A stretch of DNA of 64,000 nucleotides from Myxococcaceae bacterium (GCA_004297725.1 SCUS01000133.1:1-64000); one strand, 5' to 3'. Positions 8,000-17,761 are shown, counted from the stretch's first letter. Numbers and translations are program-made. The notes: generated from the sequence alone by a model not told the origin.

Positions 8000-10654
8000 T
8001 CAGGGCCTCGGGGTGCCGGCCCCGAGGGTCGCTTCGACGAGGACGAACTTGTTGTCGTCGGCCTCGGTGCTGATGGTCTCCGCGCGGCCGCCTCCCTGGC
8101 GAATCTGCGAGAGAAGCCCCTGCACCCGGGAGTGCTCGGTGATGAAGAAGGCCCGCTGGTTGGGATGCTCGCGGATCCACTCGCTGGTCGAGCCGATGCA
8201 GTACTTGAGCCCGCACTCCTCGGCGACCACGCGGTTGCCCGTGTAGAAGTTCTCGCCCTTCCAGTTCATCTGGTGGGCGATGATGGGGTCGAAGGAGAAG
8301 CGCGGATCGGGGTTGGGCGACGGCCTCGGGCGGCGCCTCGCATAGTAGCGCTCGAAGAGCCCGCGCTGCGACCAGTGCGGCGTGAGGGCGATCATGTAGA
8401 CGTCGAGCGCCCAGCCCGAGAAGAGCACCGCGAGGCAGAGCAGCGCGCCCACCATCGCCCCCCGGATGCGCGCCACGCCCAGCAGGGCGAGCAGCGCGAC
8501 GGCCACCACCGCGAAGCCCAGCAGCATCGGCGAGAAGTCGAGGAAGCGCTGCGGCCACTGCCGGTCGTAGTTGTAGACGAAGAGGTGGATCAGCCGCTCG
8601 CTGCCCGGAGGCGCGCTGCGGCGGGTGGCGAGGTCGCGCCCCACGAGGCCGGTGACGCACGCGGCGACGACGCCGAGGCCGCCGAACATCGACTCCCAGC
8701 GGGACGGAGGCTCCGTCGGCCGGGCCTCGCGCCACCAGGAGAGGGCGAGCGCCGCGACGCCGAAGACGATGAGCGCGACGCCCAGCGGGACGTTGGCCGG
8801 GAAGGGGTTTCCCCGGCCGTCGAGGCGGCCGCTCCAGGTGCCCACGCAGCGGGCCACGCCGAGCACCAGCAGCAGCACGCCGAGGGCGCGGGAGATCCAG
8901 AGGTCCCAGCGGGGCGGGGCGTCATCGGAGGCCTTCGGGAGCATCCGGTCGACCAGCAGTCCGACCATCACCGCCGCGCCCGGGAGCGCCGGGAAGATGT
9001 AGTGATGAAACTTCGTGATCATCGCGCTGAAGAGCGCGAAGGCCACGGAGAACCAGAGCAGCCCGATGCGGGCGACGTCGCGCTGCGGCTGCGTGGCGTC
9101 GTCAGGGACCACCACCCGACCCGCCATCAGCGCCACCGGGACGAGCCCCGACCAGGGGAACATCGCGTAGCCGAGCTGCCAGAGGAAGTAGCGCACCGTG
9201 CCGGTGTCGCCGTGCACGCCGACCATCGTGCGGTTGATGATGTCGTGCACGATGAAGCGCTGGATGAACTCGTTGCCGAGCCGCGCGGTGATCGCCACGT
9301 ACCAGGGCATCCCCACGAGCAGGAAGAGCAGCACCCCGAGGCCGAGTCGGATCTCCTTCAGCTCACGCCACCGCGTCGACGCCACGTAGTGGAGCAGCGC
9401 CACGGCGCCGGGGATCGCGAGCCCGGCGGGCCCCTTCCCCATGGTCGCGACGGCGCACCAGACGTAGAAGAGCGCGAAGTAGAGGCCGCGCACAGAGCGC
9501 TCGTGCCTCAGGTCGCGCAGCGCCCAGACGAGGAGCGCCGACCAGACGAGGCCCTGGAGCGCCGACGGCAGGAAGGGCACCGCGCTGGCGACGCGCTCCC
9601 ACACCGGCGAGCCCGGGACGTTGGGCGCGCCGTCGACGCCGGAGTTGCCCGCGGAGCCCGAGTAGAAGGTCTCGAAGGGGACCTGGATGGGCCCGAGCCG
9701 GTTGGCCTGCATCATCCGGGTGCACTGCTGGACGTTGGCGTCTGCCGCGCAGCCGAGGGAGAGCGAGCGGGTGAGCAGGTAGACCACCTGCGGGAGCACC
9801 AGCAGCAGCACCGCGCCGATGGTCAGGTGCCAGAGCGAGTAGCGGAGCGTGACGGGCCCGAGGCGCAGCGAGCGAGGCCTCGCGAGGGCGGCCGGGTCGC
9901 TCACCACCGCGAGCATGAACATGCTGAGCGCGAGGGTGAGCGAGGCCACGAAGGGCATGTCGGTCATCGCCTGGTGGGCGAGGAAGAACCACTGCGGCAT
10001 CGTCGCGAGGACGAGCCCGACGCACATCCCGGCGCGGGGCCCCCAGGCGCGGGAGACCGCGCGGGAGAGGGCCCAGAGCGCGCCGATGGCGAGGGCGCAG
10101 ATGGGCAGGCGGATGAACCACTCCTGCACGTTGGGCCCGGCGTCGGCGGCGTAGCGCACGCCGAAGGGGACGCCGAAGGACATACCCAGGGCGCTCATCC
10201 AGAAGATGAGCACCGGCTTGGACATGAACCAGCCCTCCTGGGCCCACCAGGTGGTGATCCAGTCGTCGCGGGAGAGGATCTCCCGGGCCACCTCGGAGTA
10301 GTGGGTCTCCCACGGGTCCCAGAGGCCGAACGCGCCCGCCATCGGGAGGTAGAGCGCGCCGGCCACCAGCACCACGATGGCTCCCTCGCGGCGCCACCAG
10401 GGGCGGGCGTCCGCCGCCTCGCCCTCGCCCTCGTCGCCCCGCAGATCGAGCGGCGAGTCTCCGAGCAGCCCGAGGATGCCGAAGGCCGCCGCGAGGACCA
10501 GCGCCAGGCCGACCCACGCCCCGGCGGGGAAATGCCCGGGCCAGCGCATCAGCCCCGCCAGGAGCAGCAGCGGCGCGATCGTCAGCGCGAGGTCACGGCC
10601 GCGCCGGGGCGGCGACACGTGGGAGGAGACTTGTTCCGCTTCGCGATGGGCCAT
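8000..10654 (-). CDS. ArnT-like membrane glycosyltransferase (GT39/PMT family), copy 2
   Basis: 884 aa with about a dozen hydrophobic segments. Early in the protein GLWDPWETHYSEVAREIL contains the D-x-W-E-x-x-Y-x-E signature of the first periplasmic loop of ArnT/PMT enzymes, where the catalytic Asp/Glu sit. TKFHHYIFPALPG near residue 560 is another family hallmark. These enzymes transfer a sugar from a polyprenyl-phosphate donor to lipid A, protein or another periplasmic acceptor; the acceptor here is unknown. The C-terminal 150 or so residues form a soluble domain after the last membrane span (NWKGENFYTG, FFITEHSR). It is a close paralogue of the gene immediately upstream, 9 bp away. Confidence 0.85.
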   Translation of the reverse strand: MAHREAEQVSSHVSPPRRGRDLALTIAPLLLLAGLMRWPGHFPAGAWVGLALVLAAAFGILGLLGDSPLDLRGDEGEGEAADARPWWRREGAIVVLVAGALYLPMAGAFGLWDPWETHYSEVAREILSRDDWITTWWAQEGWFMSKPVLIFWMSALGMSFGVPFGVRYAADAGPNVQEWFIRLPICALAIGALWALSRAVSRAWGPRAGMCVGLVLATMPQWFFLAHQAMTDMPFVASLTLALSMFMLAVVSDPAALARPRSLRLGPVTLRYSLWHLTIGAVLLLVLPQVVYLLTRSLSLGCAADANVQQCTRMMQANRLGPIQVPFETFYSGSAGNSGVDGAPNVPGSPVWERVASAVPFLPSALQGLVWSALLVWALRDLRHERSVRGLYFALFYVWCAVATMGKGPAGLAIPGAVALLHYVASTRWRELKEIRLGLGVLLFLLVGMPWYVAITARLGNEFIQRFIVHDIINRTMVGVHGDTGTVRYFLWQLGYAMFPWSGLVPVALMAGRVVVPDDATQPQRDVARIGLLWFSVAFALFSAMITKFHHYIFPALPGAAVMVGLLVDRMLPKASDDAPPRWDLWISRALGVLLLVLGVARCVGTWSGRLDGRGNPFPANVPLGVALIVFGVAALALSWWREARPTEPPSRWESMFGGLGVVAACVTGLVGRDLATRRSAPPGSERLIHLFVYNYDRQWPQRFLDFSPMLLGFAVVAVALLALLGVARIRGAMVGALLCLAVLFSGWALDVYMIALTPHWSQRGLFERYYARRRPRPSPNPDPRFSFDPIIAHQMNWKGENFYTGNRVVAEECGLKYCIGSTSEWIREHPNQRAFFITEHSRVQGLLSQIRQGGGRAETISTEADDNKFVLVEATLGAGTPRP

Positions 10655-10663
10655 CGTCGCGGC

Positions 10664-13537
10664 TCACTGCGCCGGGGTCGTGGTGCCGGGACGGCCAGGG
10701 CCCGCGGTCGCCTCGACCAGCACGAACTTGTTCTGGTCCCACTCGTCGGTGACCTCGCGCGCGGTGCCGCCGCCGCTGGTCACCTGCGACACGACGTTGG
10801 AGCCGTGCGAGCGCTCGGTGACGAAGAAGAGCCGCTGCCCGCGGTGCCGCTCCAGCCACTGCCGCATGTGGTTGGAGCAGAACGGCAGGTCGCCGCAGTC
10901 GAGCATCGCGCAGCGGCCGCCGGTGTAGAAGTTCTCGCCCTTCCAGTTCATCTGGTAGGCCCCGACGGGGTCGTGGGTGTAGCGGGCGTCCTCGCCCTCG
11001 CGGCCCTCCATCGAGCGCGGTCGGCGCATCGCGTAGTAGCGCTCGAAGAGCGAGCGCTGCGACCAGTGCCGGGAGACGTCCACCATGTAGAAGTCCAGGC
11101 CCCAGGCCGCGAAGACGAAGGCCACCGCGACCATCGCCCGCGCCGCCATCGGGCGCATCCGGTGCACCACGAGGCCCGCGCAGGCGAGCACCGCCACCAC
11201 GCCGAAGCCCACGAGGATCGCGTGGTAGTTGAACGACCGCGACGGCCACATGCGCTCGTACTGGTACGTGAAGAGCTGCAGCAGCCGCTGGTAGCCCGGC
11301 GGGCGCGTGGTGCCGTCGTAGGAGAGGTCGCGCGCCACGAAGGCCAGCACCGCGGCGGCCGCGACGGACATCGCCCCGAGGCTGATCGCCCGGTACGCGT
11401 TGACGTCGTTGCCCAGCGCCCGGGCGCGCTCAGCCCGCTCGGGGGTGTCTTCGGAGTTGAGCGCAGCCAGCACGCCCTCGCCCTTCGGCTCCTCGGCCTC
11501 CTCGCCGCGGGCGAACCACCACGAGGCGATGAGCGCCGCCGCGCCGAGCGCGACCAGCACGCCGCCGAAGGCGGGCGAGCCCGGGAGGGGAGTCCCCTCG
11601 GCGGAGCGGGGCACGATGCCCCGGGCGGATCCCACGAAGGAGGCGATGCCCACGACCAGCGAGGTCACGCCTACGCCCAGCGCCGCGATGGACCCGACGG
11701 GGTTCTTCGCGCGGGAGAGCGACGAGGTGCCCAGGAGCCGGTCGACCAGGAGGCCCACCAGCACCGCGGCGCCCGGCACCGCGGGGAAGATGTAGTGATG
11801 GAACTTCGTGACCATCGCGCTGAAGAGCACGAAGGAGAGGACGAACCAGAGCACGCCGATGCGGGCCACCGCGCGCTGCGCGGCCGTCGACTCTGGCGGG
11901 ACGATCTGGCGCCAGCCCACGAGGGCCACGGGCACGAGGCCCGACCACGGGAACATCGCGTAGCCGAGCTGCCAGATGAAGTAGCGCACCGAGCCGGTGT
12001 CGCCGTGCACGCCGACGATGGTGCGGTTGATGATGTCGTGCACCACGAAGCGGTCGAAGAACTCGTTGCCGAGCCGCCCGAGGATGGCGACGTACCAGGG
12101 CATCGCGACCACCAGGAAGACCAGCAGCCCGGTGAAGGGCCGCGCGCGGCGGAGCAGCGACCAGTCGCGCGAGGTGACCAGGTAGGCGCCCGCGATGGCC
12201 GCGGGGATCACGAGCCCGGCGGGGCCCTTGCCCATCGTGCTGACCGCGCACCAGACGTAGAAGAGGACGAAGTAGAGGTCCTTCGCGCGGCGCTCGCGGC
12301 GGAGCACCGTGAGCGAGAGGGCGCCGAGGACGATCCAGACGAGGCCCTGCACCACCGAGGGGAAGAAGGGGATGACGTTGAGCAGGCGCTCCCACCTGGG
12401 CGAGCCCGGGACGCTGTGCTCCAGCGAGTCGGCGCTGTTGCCCGCGGAGCCGTAGAAATAGGTCTCCACCGGGAACTGCCGGCCGCCGATGCGGTTCATC
12501 CGCAGCATCTCGTCGCACTGCGACATGCGGGCGTCCTCCGGGCAGGACATCACCATCGTGCGGGTGAGCAGGTACATGACCTGCGGCACCGAGAGCAGCA
12601 GGAAGAGCCCGATGGCGGTGTGCCAGAGCGACCAGCGGAAGCTGTGACCGAAGACGGTGACCCGGTAGGGCGCGGCCATCTTGTCGCCGGAGGTGATCGC
12701 CAGCATCAGCATCGACACGGCGAGCACCAGCGGACCGACGAAGGGCATGTCGGTCATCGCCTGGTGGGCGATGAAGAACCAGTGGGGCATCGTGGCGAGG
12801 ACGAAGGCCACGAGCATCCCGGCGCGACGCCCGAAGGCGCTCGCCACCGCGCGGTAGAGGGCCCAGAGCGCCAGCATCGCGAGCAGGGAGATGGGCACCC
12901 GGATGCACCACTCCTGGAACTGCGGCCCGCCGTCGGGCGCCGTGCGCAGGCCGAAGAGCGAGCCCACGCCCATGCCGAGGGCGCTCATCCAGAAGATGAG
13001 CACCGGCTTGGACATGAACCATCCCTCCTGGCCCCACCAGGTGGTGATCCAGTCGTCGCGGGAGAGGATCTCCCGGGCCACCTCGGAGTAGTGGGTCTCC
13101 CACGGGTCCCAGAGGCCGTACGCGCCCGCCATCGGGAGGTAGAGCGCGCCGCTGAAGATCAGCACCCAGAGGCCTTCGCGCTTCCACCACGGGCCGCGCT
13201 GCGTCTCGTCGGCGCTCGCGCGCTCATCGCCGCGGAGCCGCAGCGGCGAGTCGCCGAGCAGCCCGAGCAGCCCGAGCACGGCCATCGCCGCGAGGAGCAT
13301 CCCCAGCGGGACGCCCACCCTCAGGTGGCCGTGCCGGGTCATGAGCACCGCGAGGCCCGCGAGCCCTGCGACGGTGAGCGCCCAGTCGATCGCCTGCGGC
13401 CTGCGGGGCGTCGTCGGAGGGGCCGCGACCGCCGCGGGCTCCGATGGGACCGCGGTGGCTTCGGTCACCGTCCCCTCCTGCTCCGCTGCAGACTCGGGTG
13501 GATTCATCAGCCCTTCTTCTTCCGTCTCCGCCGACAT
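10664..13537 (-). CDS. ArnT-like membrane glycosyltransferase (GT39/PMT family), copy 1
   Basis: 957 aa, the longer of a tandem pair. It has the same GLWDPWETHYSEVAREIL catalytic-loop signature, then AHQAMTDMPFV, TMGKGPAGL, a MFPWSGLVP segment and TKFHHYIFPAVPG, in the same order as its neighbour. Both proteins carry a periplasmic loop with paired cysteines (here SCPEDARMSQC) followed by YGSAGNS, and both share a C-terminal soluble domain with MNWKGENFYTGGR. The N-terminal 45 residues before the first membrane span are extra. Start ATG at 13537; a TAATAC hexamer lies 9 nt upstream and there is no Shine-Dalgarno. The donor is probably a polyprenyl-phosphate sugar; the acceptor is unknown. Confidence 0.85.
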   Translation of the reverse strand: MSAETEEEGLMNPPESAAEQEGTVTEATAVPSEPAAVAAPPTTPRRPQAIDWALTVAGLAGLAVLMTRHGHLRVGVPLGMLLAAMAVLGLLGLLGDSPLRLRGDERASADETQRGPWWKREGLWVLIFSGALYLPMAGAYGLWDPWETHYSEVAREILSRDDWITTWWGQEGWFMSKPVLIFWMSALGMGVGSLFGLRTAPDGGPQFQEWCIRVPISLLAMLALWALYRAVASAFGRRAGMLVAFVLATMPHWFFIAHQAMTDMPFVGPLVLAVSMLMLAITSGDKMAAPYRVTVFGHSFRWSLWHTAIGLFLLLSVPQVMYLLTRTMVMSCPEDARMSQCDEMLRMNRIGGRQFPVETYFYGSAGNSADSLEHSVPGSPRWERLLNVIPFFPSVVQGLVWIVLGALSLTVLRRERRAKDLYFVLFYVWCAVSTMGKGPAGLVIPAAIAGAYLVTSRDWSLLRRARPFTGLLVFLVVAMPWYVAILGRLGNEFFDRFVVHDIINRTIVGVHGDTGSVRYFIWQLGYAMFPWSGLVPVALVGWRQIVPPESTAAQRAVARIGVLWFVLSFVLFSAMVTKFHHYIFPAVPGAAVLVGLLVDRLLGTSSLSRAKNPVGSIAALGVGVTSLVVGIASFVGSARGIVPRSAEGTPLPGSPAFGGVLVALGAAALIASWWFARGEEAEEPKGEGVLAALNSEDTPERAERARALGNDVNAYRAISLGAMSVAAAAVLAFVARDLSYDGTTRPPGYQRLLQLFTYQYERMWPSRSFNYHAILVGFGVVAVLACAGLVVHRMRPMAARAMVAVAFVFAAWGLDFYMVDVSRHWSQRSLFERYYAMRRPRSMEGREGEDARYTHDPVGAYQMNWKGENFYTGGRCAMLDCGDLPFCSNHMRQWLERHRGQRLFFVTERSHGSNVVSQVTSGGGTAREVTDEWDQNKFVLVEATAGPGRPGTTTPAQ

Positions 13538-13644
13538 GGGGCGCCCGTATTACCAGAATCCCGCCAGCGCGGGGACGTCACGAAGCACTCCCGAGCGACA
13601 GCGCGCCGCGGGTCCGTGGTAGGCTGCGCGCCCCATCGATCGCC

Positions 13645-13726
13645 GCGAGGATGGCGGAACTGGCAGACGCGCCGGACTTAGGATCCGGTGTCTTACGACG
13701 TGCGGGTTCAAGTCCCGCTCCTCGCA
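13645..13726 (+). tRNA. tRNA-Leu (anticodon UAG)
   Basis: The acceptor stem GCGAGGA pairs with TCCTCGC, with discriminator A. The anticodon stem CCGGA/TCCGG closes a seven-base loop CTTAGGA, giving anticodon TAG (UAG), which reads CUN leucine codons. A long variable arm follows (class II tRNA). The T arm GCGGG-TTCAAGT-CCCGC is canonical. The genomic sequence after the discriminator is CCG, so the 3' CCA is probably added after transcription. A promoter-like GGTAGGCTGCGCG lies 15 bp upstream. Confidence 0.95.
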
Positions 13727-13773
13727 CCGACAGAGTTCACCGAGCGTTTCACCGGAATGGGAGAGGTCGCGAC

Positions 13774-14127
13774 GTGCCCCTGAGCCTCCACTCGGAATAC
13801 CTCCTCGGATACCTCGCGGGCGCCCGCTCCATGGACCCGCGCGCCGCGGCCTCGCTCACCCAGGCCATGTGCGAGGACGCCACGCAGGCCCGGGCGCTGC
13901 TCCGCGCGCTCGCTCTCGGCATGTCCGACGGCCGACGGAGCCGGGCGCTGCGAGAGGGTCACGAGGTGCGGCTGCACGTCCTCGCGCTGCTCACCCGGGA
14001 GACGAGCCCGGGGCCCATGGGGCGCTCGCGCCGCTCGACGATGCACCCGGTGGCCGACAGCGACGCGCCGAGCGACCCCTCCATCGCCATCGATGATTTC
14101 ATCCGCCAGGCGGCCGAGCTGAAGTAG
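13774..14127 (+). CDS. Small protein of unknown function
   Basis: 117 aa starting at a GTG, with a good Shine-Dalgarno (GGGAGAGG) 7-8 nt upstream. It is mostly helical and charged (SEYLLGYLAGARSMDPRAAA ... ALREGHEVRLHVLALLTRET), with no signal peptide or membrane span, and ends IDDFIRQAAELK. It follows the tRNA-Leu gene on the same strand. The 3' end overlaps a convergent lipoprotein gene by 29 bp. No family recognised; the RBS and position are the main support for it being real. Confidence 0.55.
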   Translation: MPLSLHSEYLLGYLAGARSMDPRAAASLTQAMCEDATQARALLRALALGMSDGRRSRALREGHEVRLHVLALLTRETSPGPMGRSRRSTMHPVADSDAPSDPSIAIDDFIRQAAELK

Positions 14128-14746
14128 CCGGCGGGCGGGCCAGGTCGCAGTCCCAGAGCTCGACGTCCGGGTGCGAGCGCCGCGGGGCCTCGACGGCCTG
14201 CGCGTGAGGGACCCAGGGCGCGATGCGAAGACCGACGCGGGAGAGCACCACGCCCTCCAGCCACGCAGCCCACCGCTGCCCCCCGCGGGCGCCGACCACC
14301 AGCACCCGCTCGACCACCACCGTGCGGCGGACGAAGCCTTCGGGGCCGCCGGGCTCGAGCACCCTCACGCCGCGAGCGCACCACCCGCCCAGCGCGCTGC
14401 CCCGCCATCGGCGCCACGCGAACCACCGCCGATCGCCAGGCCCGGGGACCATCCCGACGAAGGTCGTGCGACCGCGGGCGATGGCCGCCGCGCCGAGCCA
14501 GCCGTCCATCTGCGCCTCGCCCAGCCGGAGCGATCGGTACCCCTCCCGACCGCCCTCGGACAGGAGCTGGACCACCGGCCCGAGGCCCTCGTCGAGCGCC
14601 CTCGCCACGAAGACCGCGGTCGAGGTCGCCGCGGGGAGCGCCATGGGACGCAGCCCCACGGAGGGCGGCGCCGCCGCGCACCCGAGGGCCAGCGCGAGCG
14701 AGGCCCAGACGATCGCGTCAGCGCGGCGCGCCAGGCGCACCGCCAT
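14099..14746 (-). CDS. Predicted lipoprotein of unknown function
   Basis: 215 aa. The N-terminus MAVRLARRADAIVWASLALA ends in the lipobox LALGC, so it is lipid-anchored. The mature region is rich in Trp, Arg and Gly, with a beta-type pattern (RTTFVGMVPGPGDRRWFAW, VVVERVLVVGARGGQRWAAW). No known domain. The ATG at 14746 lies 29 nt inside the preceding lipoprotein gene; the frame is open further upstream but only this start gives a lipoprotein signal. Last gene of a four-gene minus-strand cluster. Confidence 0.68.
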   Translation of the reverse strand: MAVRLARRADAIVWASLALALGCAAAPPSVGLRPMALPAATSTAVFVARALDEGLGPVVQLLSEGGREGYRSLRLGEAQMDGWLGAAAIARGRTTFVGMVPGPGDRRWFAWRRWRGSALGGWCARGVRVLEPGGPEGFVRRTVVVERVLVVGARGGQRWAAWLEGVVLSRVGLRIAPWVPHAQAVEAPRRSHPDVELWDCDLARPPATSARPPGG

Positions 14747-16430
14747 CGGACTCCCAGCGTAGCCACAGCGCCTCCGACGCGGCTCCGCCCGGCGTGGCCC
14801 GGCGCGCCTCGACGCCAAGCCGCTCGGCGGCCGCGCCGCAGCGACGAACCGCCGCGGTGCCGACGCCCTCCTCCACCGCCACCACCGCCCCGTTGCCGTC
14901 GCGGAGGGTGAGCGTGATCGCCTCGTCGCCGTCCGCCGCCACGCCGACGCGAGCGCAGCGCCCCGCCCCGCGATCGACCGAGAGGGTCGCGAGGCCGCCC
15001 GCCGACCAGGAGACCGCGCGAGGCGGCTCCGCGAGGCGCAGCCCGGCGTCCGCGAGGCCGATCATCGTGAGCGCCGAGGCGGTCGACGCGAGCGCCGTCG
15101 GGCGAGACCAGGCGGGCGCCGCGAAGGTCGAGGTGCGCAGCTCGACCGCCCCGGCCCCGCGCTCGGCGATCACCCGGAGCGAGGTGGCCATCGCCGACGC
15201 CGGAGCGCAGCGGGCCACGGCGGCGATGGTCCCTCGCTGGAGACCGTCGGTGACCCTGGGCGGCGACTGCTCGACGGCCTCGAGGCGCACCCGGCCCACC
15301 CTCGGCGCTCCTCCCGCGATCGCCATCACGCAGTGCCCCGCGGGCACGGCGACGGCCTGAGAGCGCACCTCCCCAGGCAGCAGGGGAATGGGCGCGACGG
15401 GGGCGCCGGCCTGCGGCGAGACCACCTGCGCGGCCACCAGCCGGGCCTCCACGGCGGCGCTCATCTCCCGGACGGTCTGCTGGTCGCCGACGCCCCGGCG
15501 CACGCCCAGCCAGAGCGCCCCTTCTCCGCCGACGCTCGCCGCGTCCGCGCTGAAGGCGTGCAGCACCACCGCCCCTCGGCCCGACCGCCGCTCGACCCGC
15601 ACCGACAGCGGACCCTCCGCGCCGGGGCAGAACTGCAGCGCCGCGTCCCGGCCGCCCTGCAGGTCGCTCGCGACCTCGTCGAGGTCGCCGTCGAGCACGC
15701 GCAGCGAGAGCGAGGAGGCCTCGTCGTCGGCGAAGGCGGCCACGGTGAAGCAGCGGTCGGGGCTCACCTGCAGCGGCAGCAGCACCCCCCCGGCGCCCTC
15801 CAGCTCGACCGGGCGCGGGTCGCCGTAGCCCTGGAAGCCCCGCCTCGCGATGCCGTCGCGGAAGCTCGTCACCCGGCGCTCGAGCGCGGCGTCTCCCCCG
15901 GCGGCGCCGGTGGACGCGCCGGGGTGGCCACCCATCGCGCGCGACACGATTTCGAGGCCCGCGCGGTCGCTCTTGAAGAGCACCACCGCGTAGGCCCCCT
16001 GGCCGTCGAAGGCCTCGAGCGCGTGGTAGATCCGACGCGGGGCGGTGGCGCAGAGCTGCACCGTGGGGTGCGCGTCGGGCTCGACGTCCTCCACCACGAG
16101 GTCGCCGCTGGGGTCGTAGAAGTGGGCGTCGAGGTCTCGGATGGCCCCGGAGCCCACGGCCACCACGGAGACGCACTCCCCCGCCGCGACGTCGATCGCG
16201 CTGGTCACCTGCCCGTGCGGCGCGAGGAAGCCTCGGGACAGCACCCGCTCGAAGCGCACGCTCCCGGTCGCCACGCTCGCGCGCAGCTCGTCGACCCGCG
16301 CCCTCAGCACCTCGTCGGACCCGCCTCCGGCCGTCGTCGTCGGGGCGGCGACGGGGAGCGTGGGCCCCGCCTGCCGGTGGCATCCCACCGCGGTGCTCAG
16401 CGCCAGAGCGATGGCCGCGCGCGCCCTCAT
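14718..16430 (-). CDS. Lipoprotein with repeated PPC-like beta-sandwich domains
   Basis: 570 aa. Signal MRARAAIALALSTAVGC ends in a lipobox. The mature protein appears to hold several copies of one module: an aromatic or Cys strand (AAGECVSVVAVG, SPDRCFTVAAFA, PAGHCVMAIAGG, GAGRCARVGVAA), then a D-L/x-D strand (DLDAHFYDPSGDLVVED, SLRVLDGDLDEVASD), then a Cys strand (PTVQLCATA, AALQFCPGA). This resembles pre-peptidase C-terminal (PPC) domains. The start overlaps the stop of the upstream paralogue by 4 nt (ATGA). Likely an envelope or surface protein; ligand unknown. Confidence 0.78.
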   Translation of the reverse strand: MRARAAIALALSTAVGCHRQAGPTLPVAAPTTTAGGGSDEVLRARVDELRASVATGSVRFERVLSRGFLAPHGQVTSAIDVAAGECVSVVAVGSGAIRDLDAHFYDPSGDLVVEDVEPDAHPTVQLCATAPRRIYHALEAFDGQGAYAVVLFKSDRAGLEIVSRAMGGHPGASTGAAGGDAALERRVTSFRDGIARRGFQGYGDPRPVELEGAGGVLLPLQVSPDRCFTVAAFADDEASSLSLRVLDGDLDEVASDLQGGRDAALQFCPGAEGPLSVRVERRSGRGAVVLHAFSADAASVGGEGALWLGVRRGVGDQQTVREMSAAVEARLVAAQVVSPQAGAPVAPIPLLPGEVRSQAVAVPAGHCVMAIAGGAPRVGRVRLEAVEQSPPRVTDGLQRGTIAAVARCAPASAMATSLRVIAERGAGAVELRTSTFAAPAWSRPTALASTASALTMIGLADAGLRLAEPPRAVSWSAGGLATLSVDRGAGRCARVGVAADGDEAITLTLRDGNGAVVAVEEGVGTAAVRRCGAAAERLGVEARRATPGGAASEALWLRWESDGGAPGAPR

Positions 16431-17761
16431 CGGGGCGCCTCCTGTCGATATCCCCACAGCGCGAATTCTCCTCGTCCAGAAGGCGTGCGCGCGTGAAGGT
16501 ACGCCCGCGTGGTGCGTGTCGGGCAGGCCCAGATCTGCGCCGGCGAGCGAGCGCCCGTGTACGCCGAGAGCAGCGCCCCGTCGGGCCTGGTGAGCCAGAG
16601 GTCGACCACCCCGGGCACCGCCACCGCCGCGTAGCGGTAGCACTCGCCCGCGTGGAGGGTCACCGGCACCCGGTGCTCGGCGCCGATCCACGCCGACCCG
16701 AGCAGCGGGGCCGAGGCGATCGCCCAGCCCTCCGAGCGCGCGGAGGCGTCGATGGCCACGGCCGCGGCCCGCAGCCGGTCGGGCAGCGCGCCGGGCGCCA
16801 GGAGCCGGTCGGGCGCCGGGGCCTCGGCCACCGCGAGCGACCACTCGCCGGAGCCGGAGTAGAGCCGCAGCTCGATCGCGTGCGGGCCGCTCTGGCTGGC
16901 GCAGAAGGCCACCTCGGGCCTGGCGTCGAGCCCCACGTCCTGCCCGAGGATCACCCCGGAGGGAGCGCGCACCACGATGTCGATGTCCTCGACGCGCTCT
17001 CCGCCGAAGGCCATGGCCGTGTAGCAGCGGCCTGCGGTGAGCTCCCACGGGTGCTGCTCGCTGCGGCCGCGGGGCATGTTGCCGCTGACCACCGCCCCCT
17101 CGCGCCGATAGCCTCGCGCGCTGAACGAGGCCAGCGCCGTCTCGATGGCCTGCGCCGGGGGGCGCACCGCCGGGTCGCGGCCGAGCGCGCCTCGCGGCGT
17201 GCGCACGCCGTTGGCCACGCCCCGCGGCCGGTCGCGGAGCACGTCGCCGAGCGGGGGCGCGAGCGGCGGCGGATCGGCCATCGCCAGCAGGGCGATCTCC
17301 CCGGTGCCGACGACGGCGCTGGTCATCACGAAGAGGGTCGACGGCGCGGTGACGCAGGCGCGCACGAAGGGGTGCGCGTCGTCGCGGGTGTCGTGGCCGA
17401 GCTCGACCCCGTCGCCGGTGAGCACCCGAAGGTCGAGGTTGCCCATCTCGGGCATACCCACCGCGGTAAAGCCGAGGCACTGCGGGCGCTCGACCCGGAG
17501 CGTCGAGCCCTGCGCCCCGCCCTGCCGCAGGAACATCACCGGCTGCTCCTCGAAGGGGTGGGCCCCGCGCGCCCGGAAGGCCTGTCGCACCAGCGCAAGG
17601 CGCTCGGCCAGCTCGGGCACCGGGGCGCGGGGCGAGCTGCTCGCGGAGGCGGGCGCGGCGCGGTCTCCGGAGGGGGTCGTCGGGGCCGGGGTGAGGCGCG
17701 CGGTCGCGCAGCCGGCGAGGAGCGAGAGCGCGAGCGGGACGCAGCGAAGGGGGTCACGCAT
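16427..17761 (-). CDS. Lipoprotein with repeated PPC-like domains, paralogue of the next gene
   Basis: 444 aa. MRDPLRCVPLALSLLAGC is a lipoprotein signal (LLAGC). After a Pro/Ala/Ser linker the protein has three related modules: LDLRVLTGDGVELGHDTRDD ... FVRACVTAP; DIDIVVRAPSGVILGQDVGL ... VAFCASQ; and VDLWLTRPDGALLSAYTGAR ... IWACPTR. Each has the D-[LI]-x-x...G-x-x-[LI] core and a conserved Cys. These are the same modules as in the 570-aa neighbour. The start overlaps the end of the DUF1517-like gene by 8 nt. Role unknown, probably periplasmic or outer-membrane. Confidence 0.78.
   Translation of the reverse strand: MRDPLRCVPLALSLLAGCATARLTPAPTTPSGDRAAPASASSSPRAPVPELAERLALVRQAFRARGAHPFEEQPVMFLRQGGAQGSTLRVERPQCLGFTAVGMPEMGNLDLRVLTGDGVELGHDTRDDAHPFVRACVTAPSTLFVMTSAVVGTGEIALLAMADPPPLAPPLGDVLRDRPRGVANGVRTPRGALGRDPAVRPPAQAIETALASFSARGYRREGAVVSGNMPRGRSEQHPWELTAGRCYTAMAFGGERVEDIDIVVRAPSGVILGQDVGLDARPEVAFCASQSGPHAIELRLYSGSGEWSLAVAEAPAPDRLLAPGALPDRLRAAAVAIDASARSEGWAIASAPLLGSAWIGAEHRVPVTLHAGECYRYAAVAVPGVVDLWLTRPDGALLSAYTGARSPAQIWACPTRTTRAYLHARTPSGRGEFALWGYRQEAPR

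Noticed and set aside
8132..13681. 1849-codon plus-strand open frame
   Set aside because: Antisense to both glycosyltransferase genes and made of Arg/His/Glu/Ala-rich low-complexity sequence; no RBS or domain.
13444..14127. Long protein reading through the tRNA-Leu gene
   Set aside because: The tRNA is clear, so only the part from GTG 13774 with its own RBS was kept.
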